Shown here piece after piece: positions 60,660 through 64,000 of a DNA stretch of 64,000 bases. The stretch spans positions 1-64,000 of the forward strand of contig JALKBU010000119.1 of NCBI GenBank assembly GCA_023091735.1, given 5' to 3'. The position numbers were made by a program, and so were the translations under genes. Below the pieces are notes generated by a model. The model ran no database searches, was not told the origin of the DNA, and saw nothing but the letters and a program-made list of their open reading frames with translations. Source of the DNA: Trichomonas tenax (lineage: Eukaryota; Parabasalia; Trichomonadida; Trichomonadidae). Numbering within the stretch: the first letter of the stretch is position 1; each line of letters starts with the position of its first letter.

Positions 60660-63635
60660 TTAAACAACAGCCGGCTGGTTGGGAGTGATAGCACTTGGGT
60701 GTCTTCTGACAACTGGAATTGGTGGCTTTGGACCTTGTGCTGCATTTGGCTGCTGGCCGTCTTCTGGCTCGCGCCACATCATTGTTGGTGTCATACCTGT
60801 GTACTTCCTGCGCATGACTTCTCTCTTTTCTTCTCTTGAGACAATGAGTCTTTCAGTTGTCTCATCTCTGATCTTCCAGAATCTGATGAGCCATCCGAAG
60901 AGTAATTCGGTAGCACCAAGGCCGATTGAGATGATCCAATGGTTCCACTTCAAGCCGCTTGTGCCGAAGACCCTGCCACCGAACTCAACGAGGATTGTCT
61001 GGACGACGATAATGAAGAAGAAGAGAAACCAGAAGATCCAATTGGAGAATAATCCTTCGAAGAACGGTGTTGACTGATCAGCAACACGGGTGTTGAGCAA
61101 GTTGAAGATCTGCATCCAAACGAATGCATTGAAAAAGAATGTCTGCTGAGCATCAGTCTTGGAAAGATCGACCTTATAGAACGCATCAGCGCCGAACAAA
61201 ATTGTCATCAAGAGAGCTGCCTGGAATAAGCCATGTGCTGCGATGTTCCTCATCATGAGTCTAGAAATAAGCTTGGATGAGGCGCCGTATGGTGGCCTGT
61301 CTAAGAGAGAGTCGAATGGACCCTTTGTAGCAAGTGCCAGAGCACCGATGGAGTCCATGATCAAAGAAACCCAAAGAAGTTGAATAGCGCGCATTGGAGA
61401 CTTTCTCAAGACGCAGGAACCAATGAATGTGATGGCGAGAGCGCATACGTTGACTGTAAGTTGGAATTGAAGGAAGGAGCGAACGTTATCATAAATGCAG
61501 CGGCCCCACTTCAAAGCAGCGACGATGGACATGAAGTTATCGTCCAAAATAACGATATCTGAAGCCATCTTAGCAAGTTCTGTACCGCACATACCCATAG
61601 CAAGGCCGACATCAGCCTTTCTGAGAGCTGTAGAGTCGTTAGAACCATCACCTGTAACAGCGACTGTTTCACCGCACTCCATCAAGAGAGAAACGAGGCG
61701 ATACTTATCGAGTGGTGAAGATCTTGCCATAACCTGAAGCTTCGGGAGCTTTTCGATAAGCTTGACCTTTGACATCGAAGAGAATTCCTTGCCGAGCATG
61801 GCGTGGCCATCTTCTGTCAAAATACCGCACTGACGAGCGATGGAAACAGCTGTGTTGATGTTATCACCTGTAACCATTCTGACCATAACGCCTGCCTGCT
61901 TGCATTGTTTGATGGCATCTGGAACTTCCGGTCTGAGTGGATCTCTGATACCGCAAACGCCAATGACTGTGAGATCGCATTCGACATTGTCTGGGTTCTC
62001 CCAGTCCTTGTTGAATGTGTCGCCTGGGAGATCGTTGTATGTGAGAAGCATTGTTCTGAGTTGATCGTCAGCGAGTTCGTTAACTCTCTCAACAATCGCT
62101 TCGCTTGCAGCTTCATCTAATGGAAGCCTTGTGCCATCTGTCTTAAGGTAATACTTGCAGCGCTTGATGACAAGTTCTGGAGCACCTTTGCAGTGAACTC
62201 TGTACGCGTTGTCGCGTCTAACGACTGTTGACATGCGCTTTCTTGTGGAGTTGAATTCGTGCTGGAAGATGTCTGGATATTTCTCGCGGATGACTTTATA
62301 GTCATAGCCGCAGTCAGCACCAAACTTCATTAAAGCGCACTCTGTAGATTTGCCAACCCACTCTGGAGTTGTCTTTCCGTTCTTGATTGTGAGATACGCG
62401 TTTGTATTCAATGAAATACCTTCACCGAGGAGGTCGAGAACGCTCTGTGCAACTTCTGGAGTGCCAGCAAAGTCCTTTCCGTCCTGGCAGTAAATAACGA
62501 CTGTCATCTTGTTCTGTGTAAGTGTGCCTGTCTTGTCTGAGCAAATTGTCGTTGCGCCACCCATTGTCTCGCAAGCCTTGAGGTGCCTGACGAAGTTGTT
62601 GTCCTTCATCATCTTCTTCATCGAAAATCCGAGAGAAATAACAACAGCGAGTGGAAGGCCTTCAGGAATAGCGCCAATGAACATTGTAATAGCAACCATG
62701 ACGTCCTCCATCAAGAGAGAAAGGAATTTTCGGTTCCATTTGCTCTTTGCAACACCGATAGACCAAATAATCAAAAGGACAACCAAGGTGCAAAGCGAAC
62801 CGAAGAGACCTAAGTATGTGACTTGCTTGCAGATGTGGTCGAGTTTCTTTTGCAATGGTGTTTCTTCCTCTAACTCGTTCATGTGCTCCAATTTCTTCAT
62901 TGTGCGGCCAAATTGGCAGTTTGGACCTACAGCACAAACGAGAACAGCACCATCACCGCTATCCACGGCTGCGCCTGATGTAATCAAAGGAGAAGACTCA
63001 GTAATTAATATTGGAATTGGTTCACCAGTATTCTGTGAGTTATCGATCCTGAATGCATGGCCGGAAATGTAGGCACAGTCAACAGGAACAGCATCACCTG
63101 CGTGGAGAAGCAAAATATCACCTGCAAGGAGCTCTGTTGATTTAATTAGTCTTTGCTCGCCGCCTCGTTTGACAGTCACATCGAAAGAGTTCTTAAGTTT
63201 GCTGACTGATTTGAATGACCTCTGTTGTTGCCAGTTAACTTGAGCTTCAACAGAAGAAACGATCAAAACTGAGATTAAAATAGCAACTGGATCGATAACA
63301 TGTACCCATCCGTCTTCTTCACCAATGTTTGCAAGCGCCGATAATATCAAGCCACCAATAGAGAGTCCAATTAACATCTTAAGCATCAAATCTTTGAAAG
63401 TTTCAAGGAAAAGGCGGCACCACGACTTACTCGGTGGATCAGGGAGTAAGTTTATACCCCATTTCTGTATGCGCTCTGCGTAATTACTCGATAATTCAGT
63501 ATCACTGATTCCATCGTTCAAATCAACGGAGAACAAGCTCGCAACGCCCTGGATTCCTCCGAAATCTTCGATACCCTCGGATTCGCCGCGCTCGAAAACA
63601 GCTGAAAATCGCTCGATTGTCTCTGTATCACACAT
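60660..63635 (-). CDS. Plasma-membrane-type calcium-transporting P-type ATPase
   Basis: A 991-residue P2B-like ATPase from the ATG at 63635. Two helices (about 88-130), the actuator domain with an atypical NTGEP loop (about 202-206), the PEGLPLAVV helix (M4, about 324-332), the phosphorylation motif ICSDKTGTLTQNKMTVV (Asp about 367), the ATP-binding KGAPELVI, MVTGDN, and the hinge GDGSNDSTALRKADVGLAMG are present, then six C-terminal helices. PMCA pumps export cytosolic calcium. NTGEP and GDGSNDS differ from the usual TGES and GDGTNDA. The C-terminus is short and Pro/Gln-rich without an obvious calmodulin site. Intact; G+C-rich host codons. Confidence 0.95.
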   Translation of the reverse strand: MCDTETIERFSAVFERGESEGIEDFGGIQGVASLFSVDLNDGISDTELSSNYAERIQKWGINLLPDPPSKSWCRLFLETFKDLMLKMLIGLSIGGLILSALANIGEEDGWVHVIDPVAILISVLIVSSVEAQVNWQQQRSFKSVSKLKNSFDVTVKRGGEQRLIKSTELLAGDILLLHAGDAVPVDCAYISGHAFRIDNSQNTGEPIPILITESSPLITSGAAVDSGDGAVLVCAVGPNCQFGRTMKKLEHMNELEEETPLQKKLDHICKQVTYLGLFGSLCTLVVLLIIWSIGVAKSKWNRKFLSLLMEDVMVAITMFIGAIPEGLPLAVVISLGFSMKKMMKDNNFVRHLKACETMGGATTICSDKTGTLTQNKMTVVIYCQDGKDFAGTPEVAQSVLDLLGEGISLNTNAYLTIKNGKTTPEWVGKSTECALMKFGADCGYDYKVIREKYPDIFQHEFNSTRKRMSTVVRRDNAYRVHCKGAPELVIKRCKYYLKTDGTRLPLDEAASEAIVERVNELADDQLRTMLLTYNDLPGDTFNKDWENPDNVECDLTVIGVCGIRDPLRPEVPDAIKQCKQAGVMVRMVTGDNINTAVSIARQCGILTEDGHAMLGKEFSSMSKVKLIEKLPKLQVMARSSPLDKYRLVSLLMECGETVAVTGDGSNDSTALRKADVGLAMGMCGTELAKMASDIVILDDNFMSIVAALKWGRCIYDNVRSFLQFQLTVNVCALAITFIGSCVLRKSPMRAIQLLWVSLIMDSIGALALATKGPFDSLLDRPPYGASSKLISRLMMRNIAAHGLFQAALLMTILFGADAFYKVDLSKTDAQQTFFFNAFVWMQIFNLLNTRVADQSTPFFEGLFSNWIFWFLFFFIIVVQTILVEFGGRVFGTSGLKWNHWIISIGLGATELLFGWLIRFWKIRDETTERLIVSREEKREVMRRKYTGMTPTMMWREPEDGQQPNAAQGPKPPIPVVRRHPSAITPNQPAVV

Positions 63636-64000
63636 TTTATAATTTTGTAAAACAAATTAAACGATAAAAATTGTAACTTAAGAACCGTATTGTTTTGTAA
63701 CTTGTTTTTAGAACCGCAAAAACTATATATCGAGGTCGTTTCACGCCGCAAATTACGTTTTTTCGGATATTGTAATGCTTTTGTTCGGTATCTGGTGAAT
63801 TATTGCAGAAAATAGTGACGATATTTTGCATGTTAACATATTTTAGGCTGTTTTTGTAATGGTAGAATAGACTTTTTATGGTTTGTTATTCTCTATGTTT
63901 TTGATTGGCAAATGATGACTTTTCTGAATGGTTGATAAAAAGTTTTTTCGCTATTAATAATTTCTTTTTATTTTTTGATTTTACAGAGAGCATAGCACCT
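63636..64000. other. Upstream region of the calcium ATPase gene
   Basis: No gene supported to the window end. No distinctive promoter motif was identified. Confidence 0.4.

Overview
The window looks like nuclear DNA of a parabasalid protist, most likely Tritrichomonas or a close relative of Trichomonas. The evidence is intron-free genes, short A+T-rich intergenic DNA, start codons closely preceded by TCA-type initiators, BspA-like leucine-rich repeat proteins, a DUF3447-type ankyrin protein, and motifs resembling known trichomonad core promoter elements. The species name is an inference; no rRNA or tRNA gene was recognised.

Three kinds of DNA are interleaved. (1) Intact housekeeping genes with host-like codon use: GAPDH (3.7-4.8 kb), a GRAM-domain membrane protein (8.7-9.8 kb), a divergent H2B/H2A pair (10.4-11.4 kb), a Tup1-like WD40 protein (12.1-13.4 kb), a Bet1-type SNARE (13.9 kb), a CLEC16A/FPL protein (15.0-16.6 kb), a small WNK/OSR1 CCT-like protein (17.2 kb), a GOST/GPR107-like seven-TM protein (19.3-20.7 kb), a multi-pass protein (21.2 kb), a USP7-like deubiquitinase (33.0-36.1 kb), a SAPS-like helical-repeat protein (38.6 kb), a PGP-repeat (SHIPPO-like) protein (41.2 kb), a coiled-coil protein (42.8 kb), a TMEM62-like phosphoesterase (51.1 kb), a CH-domain/coiled-coil protein (57.0 kb) and a plasma-membrane-type calcium ATPase (60.7-63.6 kb).

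(2) Surface and secreted gene families, many of them broken: a BspA-like protein made of near-identical 69-bp repeats (1-1.2 kb), a family of four cysteine-rich secreted discoidin-like proteins arranged as an inverted duplication of a head-to-head pair (22.8-24.2 and 31.6-33.0 kb), a second LRR gene without a start codon (26-27.3 kb), the ankyrin gene (27.6-28.9 kb), a beta-helix-like pseudogene (29.7-30.7 kb) and a glycine-rich pseudogene with a TP-rich stalk (37.1-38.3 kb).

(3) Two decayed virus-like insertions of very A+T-rich, compact, bidirectionally arranged genes: element 1 (about 5.2-8.3 kb) and element 2 (about 45.2-51.0 kb). They share an identical 46-bp segment and a hairpin with the same 10-nt loop (ACCTAGCGGC) carried on different but still base-paired stems. 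Element 2 encodes a broken fibre protein with a collagen-like segment, His-Thr-His repeats and a phage-tail-collar-like C-terminus, a possible minor-capsid protein, and a large inverted repeat whose arms each carry a Walker-A (GKS) ATPase fragment. This resembles Polinton/Maverick or polinton-like-virus cargo, but no polymerase or integrase was found. A frameshifted tyrosine-recombinase-like fragment beside a perfect 27-bp palindrome (40.1-40.7 kb) is a separate mobile relic.

Regulatory structure is also visible: mirror-image GGCGGGC plus TCATT promoters for H2A and H2B, an E2F-like site before the Tup1-like gene, a 1.2-kb array alternating AAACGATT and CCCTTT motifs (17.6-18.8 kb), and a recurrent TTTACATGTCA-type motif, densest at 20.86-21.14 kb.
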